In this document: in pieces, positions 1-13,600 of the stretch | Layout: each line of letters opens with the position of its first letter | How positions within the stretch are numbered: position 1 is the first letter of the stretch | The notes under the pieces: model-generated | What the model saw: the letters and a program-made list of their open reading frames with translations, nothing else | The model's database searches: none | Told to the model about the DNA's origin: nothing | Assembly (NCBI RefSeq): GCF_000524195.1 | Contig: NW_020170392.1 | Coordinates: forward strand, 831,933-895,932 | Source: Echinococcus granulosus | Taxonomy: Eukaryota; Platyhelminthes; Cestoda; Cyclophyllidea; Taeniidae | Direction of reading: 5' to 3' | DNA length: 64,000 bases | Position numbers and translations under genes: made by a program

Positions 1-3000
1 TACTAATTTGTGGTTTGCGGACCAGGTCAAAAAGGAAAGAGAAGAAGGGCAGCTGCTGTTGTAGATGGCTGAACCTAGAAAGGCTCATGACTGATGATGC
101 CGTTGAAATAGCGGCAAATTTTGGCACTGCCTTAACCTCGAGTGAAACAAGAGTAAATCTCGAGGAGTCGGAAATGCCAGTGAAGGAAATGCTGGTCAAA
201 ATTAGCTGAAAGACCGTATAAAGAATCAGCGCCACCTTACATTCCAAGAAACTGAGAACGGCCCAGACAGGTAATTGGGCAGCATTGACTGGGCAAAGAG
301 GTGGAAAGGTGGAATGAATACCGAATGCGAGTGCATGATACTACCTCGATATTGTTTGTTTTAACAAGTGGCAATCGTCATATTAAATGTGCTCGGTGTG
401 GATCATCGACTAGTCTCGAGGATAAAATAAGGGGCCGAACTTCTCATTGTTAATTTAATAAATTCACTGGATTTTACGAAATAAGAACCCATGTCTGACT
501 TCAAAATGATACTCTATGTGATGTGAAACCGTCAGATAACATTTGTTTCGGATCCCATCAACCACGTTATGATGACCGCAGCAGACGAGTGGCTATGGGC
601 AGCATAGGAGGGAACGACATCTCCTTCAATTTTGCACATTCCCACATTGATGGCATGGTGTCCTGGTTATGTCATTAATGGCAATATTCCGCATATTTAT
701 AACAACTATATCCAACCTCGTACACACCTTATTACGTTCCCAAAACTAACTTGAAAGATAGCCTAAGGTTGGCTTGGGAAAGCCTATTTTCACCTCCAAC
801 ACAAGAGTAGGTGCAGAGGATTAAAAACCCACCAAGTATTAATCATGCATCCACCACAAAAACTCCTTTAAATGGAGTCTAACCAGCCAACCAACGAAAA
901 AAAACCCAATCAACTTCCAGTGCGGTTAAGAGCATGCACGGATAGGTGAAATAAGTGCGGAAAAAATGAGAGAACCAGCTGAGTGAGTCAGTTGGGTGTT
1001 TGGTGGTGAGGTTGGTTGAGTCATGTACTGCCAAAAGACACATAATTTAAGAAAAAAAGTTGGACAGGCGATAGAAAAGTAGGTGACAGCAGTGCATCGA
1101 ATGTCCCACACCTTGTCCCCAAAATGATAGACACATGAGAGACAATTAATCGGGTCCTCTTAACCAATCAAGAGAGTCCTTGTGGGTATATCGATGAAAC
1201 GGCGTTTGAGTGACCTTGAAGGTCAATTTCAAAATGCACTTGTGTCAAGAATGCTTCAGTTTCGCATTGTGGTACACACCGATATTGAGCTGGGTGGTTT
1301 GAGTTAGTGTTAGACTAAATTCGATGCCACATTCACCCGTCTCAGGAAACCCAGTTGGTGTGACAACTGCATCCACTCTGGAGATTCGAACTTGAGCAAT
1401 ATTAAGTACATTTAGACCACAAAAAGTCAATTTGGGTGTTTAAACACACAAAATCAAGTTTGCAGCAGCTGGGATTATACTCGATGAAAAGTTGATAAGA
1501 GGCGTGATTACGATTTGATTTAAGAACCTGAACCATTCAGAGGTGAGCACAGTTGTCTACTCATGTCTTCCTTGCACACAACTATTATTATTTTGAACAT
1601 TTACCCTGCCAAAATATAAAAACCTTTCTTGAATTCTCCCATCACGAATTTTGTGAGAGAGAAGACTTAAAAATCTACTGGGTTATTAGTGTGAGTGTGT
1701 AATTTAGCGAGACAGAGGTTTTTTGCCTTCAATCACATCGAGTGGTCATGAATTAGTTATCGGTCAATTGCTTTCATCCTTACCAAGGATGAGGGACTGT
1801 TGAGATGCAAACGTGATTGCATGTGGGACTGAGCTTGCTGTAAGTAGGATAGGGGAAACAGGAGGACGCTGGACTCCCTGAGCAACAGGGAATGGGGTCA
1901 CAAGTGTTTTTTTTTTGTGGATTTATCGGGGCACTTCTACATGTGGACCGTGCGTCAACTGACCATACTGTTACACCAAAAATCCATTTACAGAGGCTGA
2001 AATAAGACTGCAAGCGGATACCAGAAAACAGATCCGGTTTCGAATGGCCTTCATTACTAAGCGTTACCATATGTACGGTGTGTTTTGATCTACCAGCAGT
2101 TCCGACTTTGCTCTCTACTGCTTCTATGTTTGTAAACGACTAGCTGCTGCAGCTACTCTCACTGAAAAAGAGAAATGGTGACTACTTCAGTGGTGTTGCC
2201 TAGGAGATAAAGCACCATACGTCATGAGGACATTTACCCTCTTTGTCTGATGGGGAACGCTTAACGAAAATGGAAGGCTTGGTTGGAGGCACTGTTCTGC
2301 TATTTGAGAGGCTACAAATACATTTATCCAAGTCATCTCAGAGCAGTTTTTCCTTAAAAAAGTTGGCGATTGTACGCCCCAACAACACAAGCTCATTACC
2401 ATTGGATTGGAGGCAACTTGTAAAAGGACCCTTTTCAACCTTAGGCATGGCTTTAAGCCATCTTATTCTGCATGAATAAAAAAAGAATTCCTGCGTCCTA
2501 GTTACACTTTAAAAACCAAAAAAGCCTTAAAGTAGACTTTACATTAAGCTATAAATAAATTTAACGTTTTTTTCTGCCTGTTTCAAGGACTGGCACACCA
2601 CAGTAAAAGTACACTTATTTTAATTTGCTTAAGTACATTCCAGTGGAAAATTATAAAATCTTATGCTTCATGGAATCAGTTTCGGCAACTTGTTATGACC
2701 GTAGCAGTTATGAGTACGACCTTGTACTCATTTAAAGTCACCCCAATTTGAAGTAGAAAATATGGCCCTGAAACACTGAAAGTTCGTTCCAGAGCATTTC
2801 AATAGGGCACAATTGATGGCTAAATTGCATGACCAAGCTGGAAATACACTTGCTTAGTACTAAGCAACGCAATTTATTAAAGCGCCACGTAGAGGCATCG
2901 CTTGCGCCGTACTCGAGGTTACCTCGTTGCACGGCGTTCACTCCCTCCCTCTAACTGGTGATAAATGAACTTAATCGTAGGAAACACTAAATATCCACTA

Positions 3001-3010
3001 GAGGCTTCTA
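1..3010. other. Non-coding, no gene recognised
   Basis: No open frame here resembles a known family. Short frames exist, for example minus 1245-1430 and minus 2738-2941, but they have no recognisable motif and no convincing chain of splice sites. The sequence is moderately AT-rich with A and T runs and looks like intergenic or intronic animal DNA. Confidence 0.6.
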
Positions 3011-3180
3011 TGAAGACGAAAGAAGATATAATACTCGTGTGGAAAATGTATTGTCGACGTGCCGAAGGACTGGGAGGTTACCGACATGGCTAGGAGGACA
3101 CACCGCTCAGTGGAGGTACAATCGTGGAGCCTTAAGTACCCAAGTAACCAAAACGAAGATTAAACAATCAGAGCACTACA
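3011..3180 (+). mobile_element. Solo LTR of TRIM-like retrotransposon (copy A)
   Basis: This 170-base copy starts TGAAGACGAAAG and ends GCACTACA, giving the TG...CA ends of an LTR. It aligns by eye along its length with the copies at 20,507, 22,885, 23,730, 25,263 and 38,737. Shared landmarks are an AATACTCG block near the start, GGAGCCTTAAG two thirds of the way along, and CCAAAACGAAGA(G)TTAAACAA near the end. The similarity stops abruptly at both ends and no internal region follows, so it is best read as a solo LTR. I saw no clean target-site duplication, which suggests an old insertion. Confidence 0.7.
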
Positions 3181-5019
3181 GCTACAATATACAAACACAA
3201 TTGTGTCACTAATGGAGAAATTTTTTTAAGCGAATGAGAATTTAAAGCCTAAACTTGTTTAAATTTCACCTTTTAGGAAAGGTCTTCATCAGAGCTTAGG
3301 GACAAAACTGAAATGTTATTCACATCGCCATCTTATGGTGTGGCTGTGATGAGCTCGAAACTATCGCCGAATTACATCCGGAGGGCCTTAATTAGTCTTA
3401 TGAAATGGTCAGTGGGCGAAAGACAAAGCGTAAGCAACTGAAGAATTCAATTGCACAAGCAGACTTGCCTCCCCTCCCTGCCCTCTCTCTCCCTCGCCGT
3501 GCTTTTTGTCCGCGTAACGTGATTAATCATTCTAGACAATTAGGGGGGTGATTTGCCACTTTTTACTTCTTCGATGGGCCAAAAAATATGACCTGTTTGG
3601 TGCCTCCCTCCATTCATGCTCGCGTCTGCACTAAGCCTAGGCGTACACATTTTTTGTCCCTTCTGTGCCTCTTTCATGCTGGAAATTCTTACACACTCCC
3701 TCTCTCTTTTTATACGTGATAATTGTCGGAATCTAAATGTTTATTTTTATGTGTGGAATGAAGAGCTTTGGCGCGCCTAAATGTCATACCCGCTCCTCTA
3801 ATCACGCAGAAGGTGAATAAGAAGCACCAGTTGCTCGGTCATCCAAACGCATCAGAGAAAAATACCCCAATACGGATCATCCGGATTGCCGAAATCTTCA
3901 CGGATGAGATAATCGCAGTTGAAAGCTTGTGACAGTCAATATAACGCCTTAAGTCAACCCGGAAGACATAATAAGACACATTAGCGTAGATGAATAATTT
4001 ATTATTAGCAACGGTATAGGCTTGTATGAATGTGCCACGGAGACTGGGAAACTGAAGTGTTTGAATGCACAATTAAAGCAAACATGGCTGTAACGCGTAG
4101 TATCCTTCCTCTTTTGAGCTGCGTCTCCTTGGATCCCCATTGGAAGTGCTTTAAAAACCGCTCAAAGGGAGGGGGCAAGGATCACGAAGTGATTTTCCAT
4201 TGAGAGGACAAGATATTCGAGCTCAAGGTCAGTGGTGAATCTGGTCGATTTTGGCAGAGTTTGCTTATGAATTGCATCACAGGGATTCACTGGCTCGAGG
4301 AGGACAATGCTCTACAACGCATGCTTTATTCTTATTTCAACATTGTACATTTGTCGCTCTAATAGCCATTCATCTATGCAATCCACGTAGCTTTAAACGC
4401 TGTGGCAGTTCCGTGATGGACGCTTTCACATTGTCAATGTTTGGCGTGGCATCAATTGTTAGCAGCCTCCCTGCAGAACATTAGATTGGATTAACTGCCA
4501 AAAGTTAACATTCTCCACAACATATGCTCTCCTCTTGGACAGTTAGATGTGGCACCTGGTATCCGAATTTTGGTTCGCCTACCGCTGCCACAGTGCAGCC
4601 CCCCAAATAGGTCCTGACGACGTAATAAAGCACCCTGATATACGGTGCAGTTCATTAACACAGTGCAGGGGGATCGAGAGGCTGTAGATATGGAAGGATA
4701 CCAGGCTACCATCTTAGCAGCATGGAATTTCGTGAAGATTAAGAATGCTGCAAAGTCAAATAAAACAGATAGTCCAGATAATCGAGATAATCACAGACGA
4801 GAGCCGTGTTAACCGAAACTCCTAAAATTCACTTAATTTGGATTGAGAGCAAAAATTCGGTCTCTCGCTTCAAAATGAAGGCTGTTCTTCGCAGAGTGAT
4901 GACCCATTAAACTTACGAGGTCTGCGAGTTTACTGCTATTGTACGTAGGCTACTTCTCCTTACAACGCCGATTAAACTGCAGACAATGCCAATTTTGGAA
5001 TCTTAATTGGGCTCTTGTA

Positions 5020-5042
5020 GGGGGATGGGCGGGTAGGGTGGG
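5020..5042 (+). other. Potential G-quadruplex motif
   Basis: Five runs of three or more G (5,020-5,024, 5,027-5,029, 5,031-5,033, 5,036-5,038, 5,040-5,042) are separated by loops of one or two bases. This satisfies the usual G3+N1-7 pattern with very short loops. It continues into a GTGGGT-rich stretch up to about 5,090. Whether it folds or has a role is unknown. Confidence 0.6.
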
Positions 5043-6289
5043 ACACTGGCTGAGTGGGTAGGTGGGTGTGTGTGGGTGCGAGTGAATCACCATCGCAACT
5101 TTATTTAAGCAGGTAATCGAGCCACATGTACAAAGCCACAAGCACACATTTGGTGGGCTGAAACTTAGTCAGGGGTTCTTTTGTCACACAGATTTTGAGA
5201 CAGTCGGTTGATAATTCGAAGGCACCCAATGAACTGAATCATCCCAATTGTAAAGCAATCAACATAGTGGCCTCTATTCCAGATGTGGCGATTCCTATCA
5301 GCACTTCTATATTATGTAACAACCCATGGATAAAAATAAGTCTTGAATAGGCACCGATCTGTTCAAAGAGATCTGCCACAAGTGGTCGATAATTCTGTGA
5401 TCTTTTTCTATCATCGCACACACCATTTTGGCACAACAGCGCAAGAGGACGCTGGTCAAGGTTTAAGGTCATAGTCGTCGAATAATAAGCATAAAACCTT
5501 TGCTAAGCAACAGGAGCTTCTCAGCTCGCCTGTGTCACCAAAGTGAAGCTGTCCTGCCAGACTTCTGAGGATACCTTGAGCGCTACAGCAATGAAGGAAT
5601 TTGTAAAGCCGAGTTCCCTGACTGAGTGTTGTGCCAAAATGCCATAGAAGACAGAGGTGGTGTCCACGACTAACAACGTGAAGACGAGCAACAGGAGGGC
5701 TGGCTCAAATTGCAATTGCCAAAATGTTGAGTCTTGCTTTATGGTCACCAATTTTACGAGACCAGATGCAAATGAAGAGGTTTCATTTCCCTAAAAATGT
5801 ACATGCATTTCTTTTGGATAAGTTCTTTCACGAAAAAAATCCATTGACATACGCAATGTGCTCATTAAAGAGAACCACTCAATTTGTATCACTACTTCTC
5901 AAATTAAAAAGGACATTTTATTCTAGTGGCTTACTTGACCACTTAAGGTCCCCTTCTGCCACCTACGTTATTAGCCTTCCTTTTTAAGCCGTATGCCACC
6001 AAAAACATTTCTCCCGGACTGGCATACTTTGCAACGTCAACAGAGGTACCTCAGATGTTGAATCAACATTTAGGCTAAGACAAAAGATCTCAGTGGAAGA
6101 TTGAGAGTGGTTGGCATGCTGAAGCTTGGAGATTCTGTGATAAAAATCGCCTTTTGGAAGTCTAGTGCACCTCATACCATTTTATTTCCCTTCCTTCTTC
6201 TCGATCTTCTGACTAACGACTGCCGTGGAAGTTTTTGTGTGGCATTGCACAGGATGCTCCCACGTTTGCCCTCAGGAGAAGCCAAATAG

Positions 6290-6720
6290 GAGGGGAGGGA
6301 AATTGTTAAAATTCGGCACCATTACCTTTAAGAGAGGAGAAAAAGGAAGATTTGTAGCATCATCACCACTACACCGCCTGCTGCTATAGGCAAAACATCG
6401 CAGAGGAATCGAGCAAGCGCTTGAGCGAGAAAAAGAGAGAAGAAAGCAGGCGGTACGTGCAGTGTGATAGAAGTAGTGGGTGAAAGAGTGACTTTTTCGT
6501 CTCTGCTCAACGAGATGCTTGAATAGCGCAGTTGAAGTAGAAGCGGTAAAGGCGGCGGCATCGGTGAGCAAAAATAAGCAAGAGTGAGGAGGAGGTGGGA
6601 TAAACTGCACGCAGAGGAGTGGAGTGTCTTCCGCGCCTTTCAGGCTGAAAGAGAGCGGAGGGGGAGAAAGAAGGACAGAGAAAGGGTAAAAGAAGTGGGC
6701 AAACAGTGCGAAGCAACGAC
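6290..6720 (+). repeat. Purine-rich low-complexity tract
   Basis: For about 430 bases the plus strand is dominated by A and G (repeated GAGA, AAGG, GGAGGAG and AGAAAG words), interrupted by short mixed blocks. A pyrimidine-rich segment and a CACGCACGCAC run (about 6,885) follow. Such tracts create spurious long frames on the opposite strand. A regulatory role is possible but not shown. Confidence 0.65.
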
Positions 6721-7320
6721 ACAAAGAGCTGTAGCAGGATAAAAGGTGAAAAAGCGGGAACTCAAGCTTGCACGCAAGCATTTTTAGCTGAGCTCTGCCG
6801 GGCGTACTTTTTGACCTGTTCTCCTTCATTCTCTCCCTTGCCTGCTTCCTTTCATTCCTTCGTTGGTTCGCTCACATAGGTACACGCACGCACTCCTTCC
6901 CACAACTGCTCAGTTATTCGCTTCCTCTCGCCAGGACTGATTGAAGGCCTTGCGGACTGGATGAAGGCAGCGTTTAGCACACAAACCTACAAGCATTCCT
7001 ACTTTCTGTGCTCGCCTTCCTAGTGCTCTTTTAAAGTGCAGCAGCTACAAACCGACCTAGGAATTGACTGGAGTCAACCCTAGTGCAGTTGTATAGCCCC
7101 AATAACTCCTGATACCACTTTTTCCTTAAGGAAATATATGCGTCCGCTCGATTGTGAGGTCAGATCTACTCCGGCAATTCTTTGGCGAGTAGGAGTAACT
7201 TCTGCTTCATACCGCCTGTAATATAAACTGTTAAATAATTGCTGGCATCCAATACAACGGCACAGCAGGTCCAATGTATAACATTCACCAAAATGTAACC
7301 ATAACACGATAACTCGCTAC

Positions 7321-7600
7321 TTGTCATCGTCACACATGTGTGACATATGGTCTTTATAAATTTGCAGTAGCTAATTGCATCAAATCACCCTGAGAACAGA
7401 TTAGGATGGGGGATTTAAGACAACAAAATGGGAGTTAAGTGATCTTCAGTCAGAGAATAATTACAGTTTTGGGCTTTTGAGAGGCAGCTAAAGTGGTCGA
7501 GAAATAAATGGTATTTAACGGCACAACGGAACAATAAAACGCGTGGACTGTGGTGTTCGATTATCCTCTGAGACCCTGATAGTGATCGAGTTTGGAGTAT
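7321..7600 (+). repeat. Dispersed repeat family 3, copy 1
   Basis: This copy aligns by eye with 16,683-16,945 over about 270 bases. Matching landmarks in the same order are a palindromic head (GTCACACATGTGTGAC at 7,329-7,344; GTCACAT-TT-ATGTGAC in the partner), TTGCAT, AGAATAAT, AGTTTT, GTGGT and TCCTCTGAGACC. The copies are clearly diverged. No coding content was recognised. A palindrome at one end would fit a small non-autonomous DNA element, but neither a matching second terminus nor a target duplication was identified. Confidence 0.55.
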
Positions 7601-10600
7601 AACAGAGGGATAAAGGTCTTATGATCGAGGAGGACCAAGAGTGGCCTAGAGTGACATATTTGCTTGGAAGGAAAACCAAAATTAGTCGAAGTGTCACAAT
7701 AGAGAAATAATACCCTCGGGATCTGGCGGTTGACCACTATCTGAGACAGATCCTAGTGGCGAATATTCGAATATTTGTCTTAATCCAAAAGTTATTATGA
7801 AAAATAAACTAGTCCATTTCACACAAGGTATTGTAGAAGGATTCGACCAAGACAAGCTTTTTTCGTGGTTCCGAGTGGGGAGAAATTAGTGAACAACACC
7901 GTTTCTGGTCCCGATAACAATCAAAAGTGATGAAATTGACGATAAGTAATTGCCGGACTTGCTGCTTCTAGGTCTTAGAATACGAATTACAGTTCCACAA
8001 GCTTAGCTATTTGATTTTTAAATTTTAACTACCTCAAAGCAACCCGAATTTGACTACTTAGAGCCGGCCCTTCCCCTTCACTTTTAACATTATTATCGAC
8101 AATGACTTCGGTTATGGAAGTAACACTATCTGGATCCATCCATTTATCTATTCTAGTTTTTCACGTGGTTTCCATGGAGCAACTGATAAAACGATCCCAT
8201 GTGTGCTTTTCTTGATATTTGGAACTGCTGCCTGCTTCGCAACCGCGATATTCACACAAAGTAGGTGGTTATTTGTGACAACCAACCCGAGCTGGGTGGT
8301 GGCTTGAAAGTTAGCATTTTAGGAGAAATGCGCATAGGCAAATAACAGAAAGTCACTTGTCACCAAGGGTAAATAAACAATATTCAATCACTGAGAATAT
8401 ACAAATTCTGCCTTGCTTAATCATCCCCACAATTTTTCAAATTTTAACAGAGGCTTCTGCCACCATATAGTCAGGCTGACTTCCCTACCACACATTAAGC
8501 CACACAGACTGCCTAAATTAGCTAGGCAGTTGAGTTATTTTAACTCAAAATAATTCCCTTTTATTTCTGGAATGAAGGCAGAAGTCATTCCGCCCTAGTC
8601 AGCAGTGTGTTTAAGATGTGCCCAAAACTGATACATGCATTGGTCTGGAAGGAGAGGGGCAACACTTAATCGCACGCTCGCTTCGAGACAGTGGAACATT
8701 CCTGCCGTAAAGCAGTACACTTACAATTGCACCGAAAGGAGTATTTGTTTTTTTTTTTTGAACTAGAATTGGACAACTTGTCAGGTTTTTCTTAGCATAT
8801 TCTCTTCTGAACTTACAGAGTAGATTTTGACTTCCACAGCCTTAATGTGCACCATTCAAGTAATGCACCTTTGGCTGTTACTTTGCCGTCTTTGCGTTCT
8901 ACTTCAATATCTTTCAATTAAGTGTGTGACACGCGGGGTCGGGTGAAAAAAATCAGGGTGTCACACTTGCACATGTGACCACCGTGGCCAGTGTTAAAAA
9001 CGACTTTTGTAATTCAGTCATTTCCGAATTTGCATCGGTAGAAGGAGTTTTCTGCGTGTGTTTAACTTTGCCACATCTATTAGGGCATAGGGCAGGTGCA
9101 GATTGGGCTCCCTGTCTAAAGAGAGTGCCTGCGATCCCACAAATCTTTTCCACTTTCAACCATTCATTGAATGCATTCTCTCACAGACCGTTCCTTCAAA
9201 CCCAAAGGTCTGAAGCTGAAAGCAAAGGAGAACAACGACAAAGTGTCAAGGATAGGCGAACCGAATCAAAGTGAAGAAGAATCCTGATTTCTTGGTTTGG
9301 CCAAGGAAAGGAGGAGGAAGCTTAAAAGTGGGACGAAGCTATGTGGAGAAGTACACCCAACCACTCGAGGTATTCCATCACCATATAGGTGACACAGATA
9401 TCCGTCCACGCCCATAACCTTCCGAGCTTTTTATACTCATGTGCCCTATCACGCCCTCGGGGCAGACTCCAGCGCTAGTGTGTCAAAGTAATTACAATGG
9501 CCTACTGAAATGGCAAGCGCGGTGAATGATAGAAGGTGGGGCGTACAAGCATCACCGTAAGCACAATCACAAGTCAAGCAATCGTGGTGTTGCTGTACTT
9601 TTTCTTGAATCAGATGTCCATCGTTCTCTTGACTGCATGGATAGCATCTACGCTACCTACATATCTACTTCTTTTTCTGTGAGGCTTAAAATTGACTTCT
9701 CAGTCACAACGAGTTGGTTCAACGGAACTATTTGTGAATCTTTCTAAAGGACACTGAACAACCCACCCATGTTGCAGATTGAGGTGCCGTCTTTCAAATC
9801 CCCCCATCCACTGCTGCTAAATCATCTCCACTTTGACAATCTGATGAATTAATTGGTGGCATAAAGTTTCAGTTGCATAATATGGGCATGACAGACGACA
9901 CGTTGTCCCTTTTGGATACGCAAGCATGCACATAAACATACTCAGTGACTAGTATGGGTGTCCAAGGGTGAGGGTGGGGAACAAAAAGTGATGTTTTGAT
10001 GACGTCGTCGTCGACTCACTGGCATCACTCTCACCTGTCAAACATTCTTTCTTTCCCACACTCCATCATTGGTTTCTGTGAGTGAAAGTGAGGGAAAATT
10101 AATAGAGAAGGGGAAAAATCTGGCCAATTATTATATGGGAGATAATTTTTTGGCTGTGGATGACAGAAGTTGAGATAACCTGATCTTTCCGTATATTGGC
10201 CACCGTCTCAAATTCAAAAAACTGGATGGAATTGGGCTTTGAATGCACAGCGGATGCAATGAGCTACTGAGTGTTGTTGATCTACTTTGCTGCCGTTAAG
10301 ATGAGTTGTAACGGAAGTCCAGACTACTAAACACTTCTGCATCCTTCTGGAGGCCTTAAATTTTCCTAGTTTCAAAGTGGAACTGTCTTTTAAACCCAAA
10401 ACGCAGTCAAACAAAAGTTCGTTTCAAAATACACATCAGGCATTTTCCTCTATGTTCCGTAGAAGAATCTGGAAAGGGCAGAAGAAAGAAATGTGCTCCG
10501 AACAAAAGTATGAGTAGATTTGGCATCAGGAAAGTTCACAGCTGAATAGTCAAGTATCCAATGCAATTCGACACTTTGGATAAATACGACGCTGGAGGCT

Positions 10601-13600
10601 GCCGTACAGATGCATGTTGGCCCCATCCTAACCACGAATTAATCGTCCTGTTGTCAACTTTCTGCAATTCGTCAGTCCAAGCGGCTCTCACTAGATACGG
10701 ATTTCTTCATTCCTCCAAATCTGCCTCAAAAGTCGATTGCATAAAAAATACCTAAGAAGTCAAAGCTCTCAAAAGGAGTTGAGAATTTTGAGTGGCAGTG
10801 CTGCCACTGTCTCTCAGTGGCATTTCATAGGCACTGCCTTGTCATCCTCTGTCACCACCTGCGTGTGAACGTTTCGGTTTTTGGGACAAAATTTCAAATC
10901 ATCCAATTGCAGAAAACCGATCTAACCACCTTCTTGTACATGAGTATTGTGATTAAAAAATTGCCCACACCTTAAGATCCTAAAACTGCAACGCCTCTCT
11001 CGTGAATACGGGTTCCTCCACTAGGTTTCGTCTCAACTTACTGTCGCCAAATGTGACACAGATCTAGTTGATGACTTATGGGTGGTTTTGGTTGCTCAAT
11101 GTAGTTATTTCATCATAGAGTTCTCGAATTTTGTGTATTTTTTCAAGTATTTTATGCTAAGAATCTGCCTTGCGATTTCCCCTTTTCACGTTTTACTAGG
11201 CGTCCAAAAATTTACTCCAATGAATAAGAGTCGTTGTGGAATTCAAAAAGATCTAGGCTGAACTTCGCCGAGTCTGCATGATACTCCGCTTCAGCACATT
11301 CAGTAGGCCGTCATTGGCATCAACTTTCCCTTTTTATCCACTTTTCTGCCGATTTTAAGAGTACATGTCTTAACATGCGATGATAACTGATACGGGACAG
11401 TACAATCACCCGAATTGCACCCACCTCATGGGTAGTACGGGTCTCAGCCGCCAGTCCCGCAGCCCCTTTGTGAGATCACATTAAAGACATTTCCAGAATC
11501 GCACGTCCAATAATGTCTTTGGTAAGGAGCGTAGTTTATTTTTTCTCCGCTAAAGTTCCGCAACTAACAGGTGAAATATCCATGGACGTTAAAGACCGGT
11601 GTGGCGGTACCAGGGAGTGGGGAAGAGCGGGGAGTGAAGTAGGCGCACCCCTTTGTGCCGATATTGAGTCATTTATGGCTGAGGCAGTGAATCGCAGACA
11701 GAACGAGATAGAGGGCATAAAAGTTGACATGATTCGTGCCACCACCTGGTTATGGCAGAGATAGGGCTGCACAACCACCACCTCTCCCCTACCGCGTATT
11801 AAACCATCCCACACAAACACACACACACACAGAAGCGAGCGCGAATTCGTTTAATTATTGTCGTTCCCACTGCCATGAAACGGGCTCATGAATTAACCAC
11901 CACCGTCACCTTCGTGCCGGTAGCATAAACGAATGTTTAATTATAAAATCAACGTCGGTGATAAATCTTGCCGCACTGTTTATTTTACCGGGGCTTGTAC
12001 CTTTCAAGCTGAAGCATTCAGGTAACTGGCATGCTAGATACTACTGAAAGCAAATCTGACGAGCGTATACAGAAGATTTTCCCTCTACTTAAACCGTCCT
12101 TTTTTGTACTCGAAACTCCTTCCCTCACTCAGGTAACACTACGGAGTTGTTTTTTGGTAATAATTTTACCACAGTGAACCAAAGTTGGATATTTAAAAAC
12201 TGAGGTTTTACTTCAAGAACCAGGAAAAGCGAAATGTGGTACCATTAAGGGGAGGTTGGATATTGCACAGGCATTTTTAAAAATATTCTTGCAATATGCA
12301 GACACTGTTATTAAGGAGGAAGGGATTCCCCTATTTGAGATCAGAGGTGATCCACTATTACATGAGGAACAAATTTGTACGTAAAAACTACCAGTCTAAT
12401 AAAGCGCTTGGTATGGAGAAATCCCTGCAATTCTTTCATAAGCCAGTCTAAGAAAATGGTCTGAATATTTGTAAGGTACATTTGGAGAGGTTTTCAGGGC
12501 ACCAATTTGACCCTCGTAAACAAAGCATAGCCGCATTGAAGTAGAAATTTTGATGTGCAAATTAGTAGAGCCTTGAATGGTGTCACGGGGTGTATCAAAA
12601 CTGTATTTTTCATTAGTGCGCTGTATTACACCGAGGTTTTTATCCGCAAAATGGCAGCATGACATTGCTACTGAGTTTGTAGGTGGAAATGTGAGCACTC
12701 AACAAGGCTAAAAACTACTGGAATTGGAGAAGATCCACTAATGCACCTGACTCAAGTACTACAGTATTGTTTCTCTTCCCTTCTAACACATATTCAGCCA
12801 TGATAGATGTTACAGAAATACGAAAAAATCCATCAAAATGAATGTTCAAGATCTATGTGCCACGTCTTACTCCCATGCTATATGCTACTGAAATCGAATA
12901 TTTGAGCGCCTTTACAAACTTTTCTTAAGAAAATGCTTTTTCATTCATCAGTGCCTCTGTGATGCCTATTTGTCATTAATTGACAGAAAATTGATAACTT
13001 GATGCCAAATACTTAGTCCAAAAATTGTGAAAACAAAGCATGTCAACTGTCATCCAAAAAGGCTCACAATGCTCCTAAAGCTCACTTTGAAGTCGCTTTT
13101 GTAGTACCCCTTTAAAAGAAATCGTTAAAGCTTAAATTTTAAATTACACATGAAAAGCGCTTCATTGTGGAATTTTAGGCGGTTGTCGCTAGCACCTTCT
13201 AGTGTGGAGCTTTATGGCATGACATTAATGGGGTTGCCCCAGGTGCTCCTGAAATCGGTAGTGATCCAATGAAATACGAGCCTAAAGCGCATTTGAAGCA
13301 GCACATTTCATTCCATTCATGTAATCTGTTCCCACAAGAAAAAAATACGCAACAAGTGCCCTTTTCTTTTGTGCAAACACACGCTTGAATGGTTTTAAAA
13401 CTAATCGGCTGAAAAGGATTATTTGATAAAGGAGATCTCGGTCCAAGAGTGAGGAAACATCTCTCCCTTGAAACTCTTACTCTTTACAGCAATTTCAGAG
13501 GTTGGTTAATTGCTTATAGAGAGCAAAAAACGGAACAGTATGGTGCAGTGTTTATTTAATGCAGGATGACATCAAAATTGGGGAAATTGGTTTAAAACTG

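Larger units (their letters stand above)
3181..7320. other. Non-coding, with low-complexity patches
   Basis: No gene was recognised. Notable content is a pyrimidine-rich stretch at about 3,460-3,720, a run of G-triplets at 5,020-5,042, and a long purine-rich tract at about 6,290-6,720. The frame of 185 codons on the minus strand at 6,272-6,829 is simply the antisense of that purine tract: it is Ser/Pro/Phe/Leu-rich with no domain, and I do not regard it as a gene. Confidence 0.6.

Noticed and set aside
206..222. miR-71 seed-like TGAAAGAC
   Set aside because: Only the seed matches; the remaining bases differ and no hairpin precursor is apparent. Searching by eye for other flatworm microRNAs (let-7, bantam, miR-124, miR-2) also found nothing.
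1245..1430. 61-codon minus frame with partly protein-like composition
   Set aside because: Weak acceptor, no donor, no recognised motif; indistinguishable from chance.
6272..6829. 185-codon frame on the minus strand
   Set aside because: It is the antisense of a purine-rich low-complexity tract, Ser/Pro/Phe/Leu-dominated, with other long frames open in parallel and no domain.
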